Shown: piece after piece, positions 50,388 to 57,887 of the stretch | Position numbering within the stretch: the stretch's first letter is position 1 | Layout of the letters: every line of letters starts with the position of its first letter | Assembly (NCBI RefSeq): GCF_013116745.1 | Contig: NZ_JABFOE010000007.1 | Coordinates: forward strand, 124,001-188,000 | DNA length: 64,000 bases | Origin: Arthrobacter sp. 260 | GTDB taxonomy: Bacteria > Actinomycetota > Actinomycetes > Actinomycetales > Micrococcaceae | Direction: 5' to 3' | The notes under the pieces: generated by a model | Told to the model about the DNA's origin: nothing | The model's database searches: none | What the model saw: only the letters and a program-made list of their open reading frames with translations | Translations under genes and position numbers: made by a program

Positions 50388-51077
50388 TTACTCCGCTCTC
50401 TGTGGATTGGGCTTAAAGTCCAGCCGACGTTCAATCACGTCGGCTGCGACGTCTTTCAGCGGCCGGCTTTCGGAGAAGGCATATCCCCGCAGCAGCAGCA
50501 GGGCATCGGTGGCGCTGACGTTGGCTTGGGCAAGGACCATGCCGGTGGCCTGATGGATCTCACGCCGCGACAGGGACGAGCCCTCGGTCCCGCCGAACGA
50601 GCCGTCGTGATCGGGCTCCTGGGCCAGGATCCGCCGGAGGAGGGTCCAGGAGGTTGTCTCCGTGAGGTTCGATGCCACCGCCTGGCTGGCGCCGCTCAGT
50701 GCGCCGGGTCGGTTTCGATATAGCTCGACCACTCCGATATCAATGGCGCCAAGAACCAGAGGGAAAACAAACATCGCCCTGACCTCGGTGGCCCGAACAG
50801 CGTTCCCGAAGACAGGCCACCGGGTGTGCCAACCGTCTGCGGTGTCCGGGACCAGAACCGGCAGTCGGCTCGCAAGGGCATCCCACCGGGGACCTTCGCC
50901 CAGTTCGAACTGGAGTTCGTCGAGTTTGCCTGCCACCGCGTCGCTGCAACAGATGGTTTCCTGCTGGGACCCGCTGCTGAGAGAGATGGCGGCGCCGGTC
51001 ACGGGGAGCTTGACCAGATAGGGGGCACAGAGGTTTACGGGGTCACTCTGCGACGTATTAGCTGACCGCTCAACCAT
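50388..51077 (-). CDS. GAF and ANTAR domain RNA-binding regulator (second of a pair)
   Basis: About 229 residues: a GAF domain ('VKLPVTGAAISLSSGSQQETICCSDAVAGKLDELQFELGEGPRWDAL', 'MFVFPLVLGAIDIGVVELYRNRPGALS') and a C-terminal ANTAR domain ('SLSRREIHQATGMVLAQANVSATDALLLLRGYAFSESRPLKDVAADVI'). It differs from its neighbour by an E-L-G-E-G-P-R-W motif in the GAF pocket, so the pair may sense different ligands. ATG 51077 was chosen over an ATG at 51101 that adds eight non-conserved residues. It is transcribed first, followed by the first-listed ANTAR gene with a 9-bp gap. Confidence 0.85.
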   Translation of the reverse strand: MVERSANTSQSDPVNLCAPYLVKLPVTGAAISLSSGSQQETICCSDAVAGKLDELQFELGEGPRWDALASRLPVLVPDTADGWHTRWPVFGNAVRATEVRAMFVFPLVLGAIDIGVVELYRNRPGALSGASQAVASNLTETTSWTLLRRILAQEPDHDGSFGGTEGSSLSRREIHQATGMVLAQANVSATDALLLLRGYAFSESRPLKDVAADVIERRLDFKPNPQRAE

Positions 51078-51323
51078 GTTTCCCTGACATTCCTGCCGCA
51101 TCCGTCAGATGACGGAGCGATCCATTAGCCGAGCGGCAATCCCTAGGGCGGGCTGCCTATTACCTCAGGATAGTCGATACGTGTCCGGACCTTCGGAGAA
51201 CTGATTTCCCGAGGCCAGCGCCCGCGCGCGGATTCATAGACGTGCCAGCAAGGAGGAACTATCCTTTAACTGTTGTCCCAGAACCCGGCGGCGTGAAGCG
51301 AAGTCGCTACGAAGGGTCACTCA

Positions 51324-52442
51324 ATGAGTGGGATAACAGCACAGCAAACCATCAGCGCAGAGCGCGCGTCTGTCACGGGACGCGCCACGACGGCCGTTCC
51401 CCGAATTCGCGAGAATGCGCTCGTCAACTCCTACGCCTCACTGCTGAGGAGGGTGCGCAGCGAAGGGTTACTTGAACGGCGCAGGGGCTACTATCTAAGC
51501 CACCTTGTCGGCACCCTGACGCTCTTCAGTGGAGTGTGGGTGGGGTTCTTCACCCTCGGGGACTCGTGGTTTCAGTTGCTGACGGCCGCGGTCCTCGGAC
51601 TGATGCTGACGCACTTTGCCTTCTGGGCCCATGAGGCGGCGCACTGCCAAATCTTCAGTACCCGCCGGGCCAACGAATGGGCCGCCAGAACCGTCGCGGG
51701 TCTCCTGGTCGGCATGAGCTATGGCTACTGGGTCAACAAGCACAGCCGCCATCACGACCACCCCAACACCGTTTCGGTTGACCCTGACATCGCAAAGGGC
51801 GCGCTGGTTTTTCACGAGGAGGCGGTGGGGGAGCGGAGCCGCGTCGCTGCGTTCGTGTTGCAGCGGCAGGGCTATCTGTTGTTTCCCCTCCTGCTCTTCC
51901 TGGGATACACCCTGTACTTCGACTCACTGAAGTACCTCCTCAGTCGAACCCGGGTGTCGCATCGGTGGCTTGAGCTGTCAGGCGTCCTGCTCCGCCTCGG
52001 GCTGTACGCAGCGGTGGTCTTCGTCTTCCTTCCACCGGGGCTGGGCGCCGCCTTCATCGGTGTACAGATGGCCGTGTTTGGCCTGTACCTGGGTAGTTCC
52101 TTCGCACCGAACCACAAGGGGATGCCCATCATCCCCGCAGGGCAACGGGTTGATTTCCTCAGCCGGCAGGTCCTGACCTCCCGCAACATCAGCGGTGGAC
52201 GGCTCCTTGCCCTGTTGATGGGTGGACTGAACTACCAGGTGGAGCATCACCTGTTTCCCGACATGGCCCGCCCCCAGCTTCGCCGAGCGCAGATGATCGT
52301 CCAGGCGCACTGCCTTGAGCACGGAGTTCCCTACACCGAGACCTCACTGCTGCGGTCCTATGGCATCGTCATCAGGTATCTGAACCAGGTGGGGCTGGCC
52401 GCCGAACGCTTCAATTGCCCCGTGACGGATCGGTACCGGTAG
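51324..52442 (+). CDS. Fatty acid desaturase, membrane-bound (acyl-CoA/acyl-lipid type)
   Basis: A 372-residue protein with three histidine boxes: 'HEAAH' (HxxxH), 'HSRHHDHP' (HxxHH) and 'QVEHHLFPDM' (HxxHH with the Q). About four membrane helices separate them, with 'AHEAAHCQIF' and 'NKHSRHHDHPNT' near the ends. The di-iron enzyme inserts a double bond in membrane lipid acyl chains with oxygen and reduced ferredoxin. The ATG at 51324 has GAAGGG at about eight bases. The upstream 246 bp hold no gene. The divergent GAF-ANTAR pair lies next to it, but the two share no clear motif. Confidence 0.9.
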   Translation: MSGITAQQTISAERASVTGRATTAVPRIRENALVNSYASLLRRVRSEGLLERRRGYYLSHLVGTLTLFSGVWVGFFTLGDSWFQLLTAAVLGLMLTHFAFWAHEAAHCQIFSTRRANEWAARTVAGLLVGMSYGYWVNKHSRHHDHPNTVSVDPDIAKGALVFHEEAVGERSRVAAFVLQRQGYLLFPLLLFLGYTLYFDSLKYLLSRTRVSHRWLELSGVLLRLGLYAAVVFVFLPPGLGAAFIGVQMAVFGLYLGSSFAPNHKGMPIIPAGQRVDFLSRQVLTSRNISGGRLLALLMGGLNYQVEHHLFPDMARPQLRRAQMIVQAHCLEHGVPYTETSLLRSYGIVIRYLNQVGLAAERFNCPVTDRYR

Positions 52443-52464
52443 ACAAGCGCCGTACCATAGCTGG

Positions 52465-52833
52465 ATGGCAACAGACGAAGGGTTTGGGCGGTACCGTCCG
52501 TTGCTCCTGGAGGAACTGCAGCGTGCACGGGCCAGTTCCGCAGCGCTCGCGGCGGACAGCCGCTCGGTGAGCGCTGCCCGGGACAATTCGAATGTGGACG
52601 ATGAACACGACCCTGAGGGAACGACCATCGCCTCTGAGCTGTCCCAGATGTCGGTGCTCTCGCGGGCCGCGGCTACCCGTGCTGCCGAGATCCAGGCGGC
52701 ATTGGAGCGCCTCGACCACGGCAGCTACGGTCGGTGCGTGTTCTGTGGGGACCCGATTGCCGTGGGCCGGCTCGACGCCCGCCCGTGGACCGCGTTTTGC
52801 ATCGCTCACGCGTCGTCGAGTGCCCGCGGGTAA
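52465..52833 (+). CDS. TraR/DksA family zinc-finger-like protein
   Basis: A 122-residue protein. The N-terminal half is an acidic coiled coil with 'EGTTIASELSQMSVLSRAAATRAAEIQAALERLDHGSYGRC', and the C-terminus is a zinc finger with C91, C94, C112 and His115 ('CVFCGDPI...FCIAH'). The fourth ligand of DksA is normally Cys; here it is His, which still allows zinc binding. The family binds the secondary channel of RNA polymerase and modulates initiation. It starts 22 bp after the desaturase stop, probably in the same transcript. It converges with a small minus-strand frame. Confidence 0.8.
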   Translation: MATDEGFGRYRPLLLEELQRARASSAALAADSRSVSAARDNSNVDDEHDPEGTTIASELSQMSVLSRAAATRAAEIQAALERLDHGSYGRCVFCGDPIAVGRLDARPWTAFCIAHASSSARG

Positions 52834-52837
52834 TCGG

Positions 52838-52963
52838 TCACACCAGAAGATCGGCCAGTTCGACGGGAATCGGGTCCAGAGCAGAGTGCGCTCCGATTGC
52901 TGCAGCGTACCCGGGGGGAGCGCCAACCCACGTGAGGTAGCGGGCGCAGGGTTTCAGCTTCAC
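52838..52963 (-). CDS. Candidate 41-residue protein of unknown function
   Basis: The frame runs from a GTG preceded by GAGGGG at 5 bases, with an in-frame TGA immediately before it, to a TGA 5 bp past the DksA-like gene. It reads as a folded-looking peptide: 'MKLKPCARYLTWVGAPPGYAA...HSALDPIPVELADLLV'. A Pro/Gly turn and an amphipathic end are visible. I do not recognise it; it could be a real small protein or the remnant C-terminus of a lost gene. Confidence 0.35.
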   Translation of the reverse strand: MKLKPCARYLTWVGAPPGYAAAIGAHSALDPIPVELADLLV

Positions 52964-53042
52964 CGGGGCCCCTCACAGCGTCTGATCTGGTGGTCCTCCG
53001 GCCCGCGACGATGCCCACATCAAGGGGTGGTCAAGGGCTGGA

Positions 53043-53687
53043 TCATTCAGCGGGAGTCGCGGTGATCACCACGTTCTTGCCCCAGATGTCCTCCGTGTAG
53101 CAGCTGATCACCACCAGGCGGTTGGGTACGATGTCCCAGATCTCGCTGTCCTTGAGGGTGTCCTTGTCGAGAGTGGTGATCGAATCGATGACGTAATCCA
53201 GGACACCGGTCTCGGTGGTCAGCTGGATGGAGTCACCCACCTCCGTGTCCGTACTGAGCCGGTTGAAGGGGGCGTCCTTGCCCTCCCAGCTGTGTCCGGT
53301 GAGGTAGGTGGTGTCCTCGGATCCGCTGCCGGGGGACCCGAATGAGGTCAACCAGTAGGCGTCCTCGGTCAGGGGCGGAACGATCGACTGGGTGGCGAAC
53401 TCCTCGGCCGAGGGCGTGAGCGGAAGGATCGACTGGTCGATCCCGGCAGCTTCCACGGTCAACCACCCCGGCGGGGATGCCGCGGGCTCCGCGGCAGGAA
53501 CGGGAGGAGCGACAGTTGCTTCGGGGGCAGCAGGCTGGGCGGGAACGTACGCGACCGCCACTGCTTGCCGCTCGAATGTAACTGGTGGGGGTGATGCTGC
53601 ACCAGCCACCGAGGACGCGGTAACGATCAGTGCGGCCGACAGCGCCAGGCCCGTCCAGCGGGCAGCGCGACACCGTCGGCCGGTCAC
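53043..53687 (-). CDS. Class F sortase (second locus)
   Basis: A 214-residue protein. A signal or signal-anchor (residues ~10-32, 'TGLALSAALIVTASSVAGAAS') is followed by a Pro/Ala-rich linker and the sortase domain, 'TTYLTGHSWEGKDAPFNRL' with the catalytic His and 'NRLVVISCYTEDIWGKNVVITA' with the Cys. The position where many class F enzymes have Arg or Asn is Lys-Asn here, so the third catalytic residue needs checking. No lipobox is seen, in contrast to the sortase at 14617. It begins 2 bp after the stop of the surface-protein gene, clearly its partner. Confidence 0.8.
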   Translation of the reverse strand: MTGRRCRAARWTGLALSAALIVTASSVAGAASPPPVTFERQAVAVAYVPAQPAAPEATVAPPVPAAEPAASPPGWLTVEAAGIDQSILPLTPSAEEFATQSIVPPLTEDAYWLTSFGSPGSGSEDTTYLTGHSWEGKDAPFNRLSTDTEVGDSIQLTTETGVLDYVIDSITTLDKDTLKDSEIWDIVPNRLVVISCYTEDIWGKNVVITATPAE

Positions 53688-53689
53688 TG

Positions 53690-54670
53690 TTAGGCCTTCG
53701 CGGATCGACGCAGCCAGACGGCGGCACCCGACAGGAGCATCAAGGCGCCTCCGGCCAGTCCGCCGATCGCCAGGGCCCCACCGTCGGTCTCCGAGGTTTC
53801 AGCTGCTGCGGTCTGGACGTTCAGACCCCGCCCGGCCGCTGGTGCAACGGCTCCGGGAGCGGCCGGGGTGCTGGGAACGATGGCGACGACGGGCACTTCA
53901 ATTTGCTGTCCCGTGCCGGCCCCGGTTGCAGCGCAGGCGGCGATCGCGGCGTTGACCAGTACCTGGACCTCTTCCACGCTGGTACCCGGTCCGCCCAGTG
54001 CGGAGAGTACTCCCTCGATTACCTCGACGGTGGCGAAGTAGTTGGTCTCGGCGGCAATCACCGCTTCGGAGTACAGTGCGTTGTCGAGCGCGGTCTGCGC
54101 GTCCATCAGGGCTGCATCAGCAGCTTCGAAAGCTGCAGGAGCGGCGTCGCGTTCTGCCTGCCGTGCGGAGAGCACTGCGGTTGCGTCGGCCTGGGCGATC
54201 AGCGCCGCCGCGAGTTCCGCTTCGGCTGCCAGGCGTGCTTCGTCGTCGCCCTCTGCCACTGCGGCGAGCGCCAGTTCCGCAGCGACCACCCGATCATCCG
54301 CGAGGATCTTGATGGTCTGGGCGGCATCCAGCGCCACCTGGGTGGCTTCGACTGCCACGATGGCTGATTCGTAGGCCTGGATAGCCAGATCATAGGCCGC
54401 GTATTCCTCGGCGGCTGCTGCGTCAGCGGCCATCCATGCCTCGTCAAGGGCAAGGGAAGCCGCCTCCAGCGCGGTAAGTGCGGCCTTCAACTCGTAGGCC
54501 AGGGCGATATCCACCGAGGCGGAGTCGAGGGCGCCGGCCAGGGCGACCTGCGCGGTGACGCACGACTCGGAGTTCGGCGCCGCAGTGGCGGGAGTTGCAG
54601 TAATGAATGCGGAGCCGGCAACAAGCGCGGCGCAGGAGCTAAAAGTCAGCAAACGATTACGGTGTGTCAT
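53690..54670 (-). CDS. Alanine-rich coiled-coil surface protein, substrate candidate of the adjacent sortase
   Basis: A 326-residue protein. A Sec signal (residues 1-31, ending 'ATPATAA') is followed by a very Ala-rich helical region (about 45-225) with heptad-like 'AAEYAAYDLAIQAYESAIVAVEATQVALDAAQTI', suggesting a rod-like coiled coil. A Pro/Ala linker comes next, then 'ETSETDGGALAIGGLAGGALMLLSGAAVWLRRSAKA' as C-terminal anchor with a basic tail. No LPXTG is present; the LMLLSGAAV segment matches the DUF4397 protein tail at 13713-14534. It is probably exposed on the surface and processed by the downstream sortase. Its 5' leader holds the hairpin CTCAAG-N5-CTTGAG and GCATCCG/CGGATGC. Confidence 0.75.
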   Translation of the reverse strand: MTHRNRLLTFSSCAALVAGSAFITATPATAAPNSESCVTAQVALAGALDSASVDIALAYELKAALTALEAASLALDEAWMAADAAAAEEYAAYDLAIQAYESAIVAVEATQVALDAAQTIKILADDRVVAAELALAAVAEGDDEARLAAEAELAAALIAQADATAVLSARQAERDAAPAAFEAADAALMDAQTALDNALYSEAVIAAETNYFATVEVIEGVLSALGGPGTSVEEVQVLVNAAIAACAATGAGTGQQIEVPVVAIVPSTPAAPGAVAPAAGRGLNVQTAAAETSETDGGALAIGGLAGGALMLLSGAAVWLRRSAKA

Positions 54671-54815
54671 GAGAGTTCGTCTTTCCCCCGAAATGGGCCC
54701 TCAAGTCCCCCTTGAGCGGCATCCGCCGGATGCGCGTCGCTGGGTGCGGTTTGCTGTACGGCTGAAGTAATTTGACCACGCGGATTTACGAAATACCAGC
54801 AATTCTTTTAACATT

Positions 54816-54833
54816 TTCGAATCATCTTCGAAT
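54816..54833. promoter_or_regulatory. 11-bp-spaced direct repeat TTCGAAT
   Basis: TTCGAAT occurs twice (54816-54822 and 54827-54833) with 11 bp from start to start, one helical turn, in an AT-rich stretch about 146 bp upstream of the surface-protein start and just past the PucR gene stop. This layout is used by many response regulators and is proposed as a binding site for one. Confidence 0.3.
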
Positions 54834-54855
54834 TAGTCTCAATTTCCTCAGATAG

Positions 54856-56271
54856 CTACCTCAATCCCCTGACATTCAGGGCGAGGTACAGGTGAACGCG
54901 GTCCGCGGTGACCGCCGGGTTGTACCCGCTGAGGTCCTGGATTTGCTGCAATCGATACCGCACCGTATTCCGGTGGAGCTGGAGGGCTTCGGCTACGGCA
55001 GCGACTGATCCATTCAGGGCGAGGTACCGGTCCAGGGTCACCATCAGCTCGGAGTGGTGGCGCTGATCGAATGCCACCACCGGGTCCAGGGCCTCCGCGG
55101 CCAGGTCGGCCAGGGGCACGTCCTCGCTGGCCATCAGGAGTGAGGTCAGGGACAGCCGGTCGGGGGTATTGACCGGTTGGCCCCTGGTTAGCGATTCGCG
55201 GGCCTCAAAGTAGCTCCAGCGGAAACCACTCGCCTGGGCGTAGGCTCCACCGAAACCGACCTTCGCCGTCAGCCCGGCCCCATGCAGATAGACGCCCATC
55301 ACCTGACTCACGGCGGAGCCGTCGCCGTCGGGAATAGCGATCACCAAACGCTCATCCACCAGTGCCGCCACCCCCGATTCGAATCCCGCAGGGGTTGGCA
55401 GCGTGCGCAGTGCGCGTCGCTGACCGGAGGCAACCTCCACGATCACCACCACCTGGCGCAAACCGGTGTCGATTCCAGCACCGCCGAGGCGCGCGACGGC
55501 GTCGGGGCCCGCCAGCGTTCCCCGCACCACGTCCTGGAAGAGTTGTCCCATCACTGCGCGCTCGCTCGCCCGCCGTCGGGCCTGGTTGCTGAGCTCGACG
55601 CTGATCAGGTTCTGCGCGTAGGCCACGATGGCGTTGGGTGTGTAGGGCTCGGCGATGGCGAGGGTGCACCGGTCTTTCAGTCCCGTCGCCACCGGCAGGC
55701 GGTGCCAGTGCCCCGACGGCGGACCGGCCGGTCCCGTCCCGAATAGGCGAGTCCCGTACTGGGACAGCACGACGTCGGTCCCCAGCATCGCACCCAGCTC
55801 ACGGAGCAACTGGTGAAGGCCTCCCTCGCCGAGCAGGGCGGACGCCAGGACCTGGTGGCCCTTCAATAGGTTTTCGAGCCGGGAGTAGTGGTCGGCGGAG
55901 AGCGAATCAGCAACGATTTTCCCGATGGCGATGAAGGGCGTCTCGTAGGGGACCCGGAAGACGGGGAGGCCCAGGGTGTTGGCTTCGTCGATCAGGGCCG
56001 CTGGAACCTGCTTGTGCCCCAACCCGGTGCCAAACCCGATGCCGAGTGCTCCCGACTCGTGGACCCGGCGCACAAAGGCCCGCTGCGCCGTCGTCGTCTT
56101 TTGCCGCAACCCGGTGGTCAGCACGATCTCCCCACCGCTGAGAAAGGGGAGCGGGTCTTCCAGTTCGGTCACCGCAACCCACTGGATCGGAAGGTCGACG
56201 GGGGCGGTTGTCCCGACCGGGTGGAGATCGAGGCCAGCGGCGGTGAGCAGGGCGGGGAGCGTGATGGCCAT
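54856..56271 (-). CDS. PucR family transcriptional regulator
   Basis: A 471-residue protein. The N-terminal PucR purine-catabolism-type sensor (about 1-130) has 'WVAVTELEDPLPFLSGGEIVLTTGL' and 'RVHESGALGIGFGTG'. A GGDEF-like middle domain follows, and the C-terminus holds the CdaR helix-turn-helix 'LDRYLALNGSVAAVAEALQLHRNTVRYRLQQIQDLSGYNP'. PucR proteins often control nitrogen-compound catabolism. It is divergent from the aminobutyraldehyde dehydrogenase gene and shares a 170-bp promoter region. A TCACTGTG-N9-CACAGTGA repeat 20 bp before its own start is a possible autoregulatory site. The effector is unknown; a polyamine or GABA pathway metabolite is likely. Confidence 0.88.
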   Translation of the reverse strand: MAITLPALLTAAGLDLHPVGTTAPVDLPIQWVAVTELEDPLPFLSGGEIVLTTGLRQKTTTAQRAFVRRVHESGALGIGFGTGLGHKQVPAALIDEANTLGLPVFRVPYETPFIAIGKIVADSLSADHYSRLENLLKGHQVLASALLGEGGLHQLLRELGAMLGTDVVLSQYGTRLFGTGPAGPPSGHWHRLPVATGLKDRCTLAIAEPYTPNAIVAYAQNLISVELSNQARRRASERAVMGQLFQDVVRGTLAGPDAVARLGGAGIDTGLRQVVVIVEVASGQRRALRTLPTPAGFESGVAALVDERLVIAIPDGDGSAVSQVMGVYLHGAGLTAKVGFGGAYAQASGFRWSYFEARESLTRGQPVNTPDRLSLTSLLMASEDVPLADLAAEALDPVVAFDQRHHSELMVTLDRYLALNGSVAAVAEALQLHRNTVRYRLQQIQDLSGYNPAVTADRVHLYLALNVRGLR

Positions 56272-56291
56272 GGCTCAACTATAGAGCGGGG

Positions 56292-56316
56292 TCACTGTGC
56301 GGTTGCATCACAGTGA
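56292..56316. promoter_or_regulatory. 8-bp inverted repeat, candidate PucR operator
   Basis: TCACTGTG (56292-56299) and CACAGTGA (56309-56316) are perfect inverted repeats 9 bp apart. They lie 20 bp before the PucR start and 125 bp before the dehydrogenase start, a position suited to autoregulation and activation. The second arm overlaps the first GCATCAC of a direct repeat (56305 and 56333). Confidence 0.4.
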
Positions 56317-56441
56317 GCAAGAGTTGTTGTGCGCATCACCCTAGGCCGCTGATCGCGTGAAGGCGTAGGGTCGGCAGTGGATTTACGCTGCGACGGGCCC
56401 GTTGTGACCCGTCAGCCCATCAGAGAAAAGGGATGAATACC

Positions 56442-57872
56442 GTGGTAACCACCCTCCAGAACTTCATCAACGGCGAGTTTGTGACGCCGGCCGGCACCGA
56501 ACTGCTGGACATTGTTAATCCGACCAACGGCGAGGTCGTGGCGAAGGCGCCCGTTTCGCTGCAGTCGGACGTTGACGCCGCCATGACAGCGGCGGCGCAA
56601 GCCTTCACCACTTTCAAGCACGTCACCCCGAGTCAGCGGCAGCTCATGCTGTTGAAGCTTGCTGACGCGCTGGAGGCCGCGAGCGATGAACTCGTGGAGG
56701 CGCAGCACCGCAATACCGGGCAGGTCCGTGACCTGATCGCCGCCGAGGAAGTGGCGGTTGGTGCCGACCAGCTGCGCTTCTTCGCTGGTGCCGCGCGCCT
56801 GATGGAGGGGAAATCCGCTGGCGAATACGTCGAGGGGCACACCTCCTACATTCGCCGCGAGCCGATCGGCGTCGTCGCCCAGGTGGCACCCTGGAACTAC
56901 CCGCTCCTGATGGCGATCTGGAAGATTGGTCCCGCGCTCGCCGCAGGTAACACTGTGGTCCTCAAGCCCAGCGACACGACCCCCGAGTCAACACTCGTGC
57001 TGGCGAAGCTGACCCAGGGCATCCTGCCCGCCGGTGTGCTGAACGTGATCCTGGGGACCGGGGAGACTGGCGCTGCGATGGTGGACCACCCGGTTCCCGG
57101 CCTGGTGTCGATCACCGGATCGGTCCGCGCGGGCATCGCCGTCGCCACCGGTGCCGCCAAGACTCTCAAACGTGCCCACCTTGAGCTGGGAGGCAAGGCA
57201 CCCGCCGTCGTCTTCGCCGACGCCGACATCAAGAAGACCGCGGCGGCGATCGCTGAGTTCTCCTTCTTCAACGCCGGCCAGGACTGCACCGCGATCACCC
57301 GTGTCCTGGTCCAGGATTCAGTACACGATGACCTGGTAGCCGCCATGGTGGCGCACACCGAGACGCTCAAGACGGGGAACGCCGACGATTCCAAGAACTA
57401 CTTCGGCCCGCTGAACAACATCAACCACTTCAACGCGGTCAACGCGGTGATGGATGCCCTGCCGGAACACTGCAAGGTCGAGATCGGCGGCAAGCGCTCC
57501 GGCGACAAGGGCTACTTCTACGAGGCCACCATCATCACCGGTGCCCGCCAGGACGACGACATTGTGCAGAAGGAAACCTTCGGCCCGGTCATCACCGTGC
57601 AGAAGTTCACCACCGAGGACGAGGCAGTGGAACTGGCGAACGACGTCGAGTACGCCCTCGCCTCCAGCATCTGGACCACCGATCACGGAACGGCCATGCG
57701 CGTCTCCCGCGACCTCGATTTCGGGGCCGTCTGGATCAACACCCATATTCTTCTCACCGCCGAGATGCCTCACGGAGGCTTCAAGAGCTCCGGTTACGGC
57801 AAGGATCTCTCAATGTACGGCGTTGAGGACTACACCCGGATCAAGCACGTGATGAGCGCGCTGGATGTCTAG
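56442..57872 (+). CDS. Gamma-aminobutyraldehyde dehydrogenase (ALDH family)
   Basis: About 476 residues. The ALDH marks are 'VAPWNYPLLMAIWKIGPALAAGNTVVLKPSDTTPES', the general base 'LELGGKAPAVVF' with Glu, the catalytic Cys in 'FFNAGQDCTAITRVLV' and the closing 'GFKSSGYGKDLSMYGVEDYTRIKHV', typical of the aminobutyraldehyde/betaine-aldehyde branch. It oxidises 4-aminobutanal, the product of putrescine oxidase, to GABA. GTG 56442 was preferred to ATG 56433 because its AAGGG site is nine bases away, whereas for the ATG it is directly adjacent. It precedes gabT by 15 bp, so the two act in sequence. The divergent PucR gene probably regulates both. Confidence 0.85.
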   Translation: MVTTLQNFINGEFVTPAGTELLDIVNPTNGEVVAKAPVSLQSDVDAAMTAAAQAFTTFKHVTPSQRQLMLLKLADALEAASDELVEAQHRNTGQVRDLIAAEEVAVGADQLRFFAGAARLMEGKSAGEYVEGHTSYIRREPIGVVAQVAPWNYPLLMAIWKIGPALAAGNTVVLKPSDTTPESTLVLAKLTQGILPAGVLNVILGTGETGAAMVDHPVPGLVSITGSVRAGIAVATGAAKTLKRAHLELGGKAPAVVFADADIKKTAAAIAEFSFFNAGQDCTAITRVLVQDSVHDDLVAAMVAHTETLKTGNADDSKNYFGPLNNINHFNAVNAVMDALPEHCKVEIGGKRSGDKGYFYEATIITGARQDDDIVQKETFGPVITVQKFTTEDEAVELANDVEYALASSIWTTDHGTAMRVSRDLDFGAVWINTHILLTAEMPHGGFKSSGYGKDLSMYGVEDYTRIKHVMSALDV

Positions 57873-57887
57873 AAAGGCAGTTTCCCT

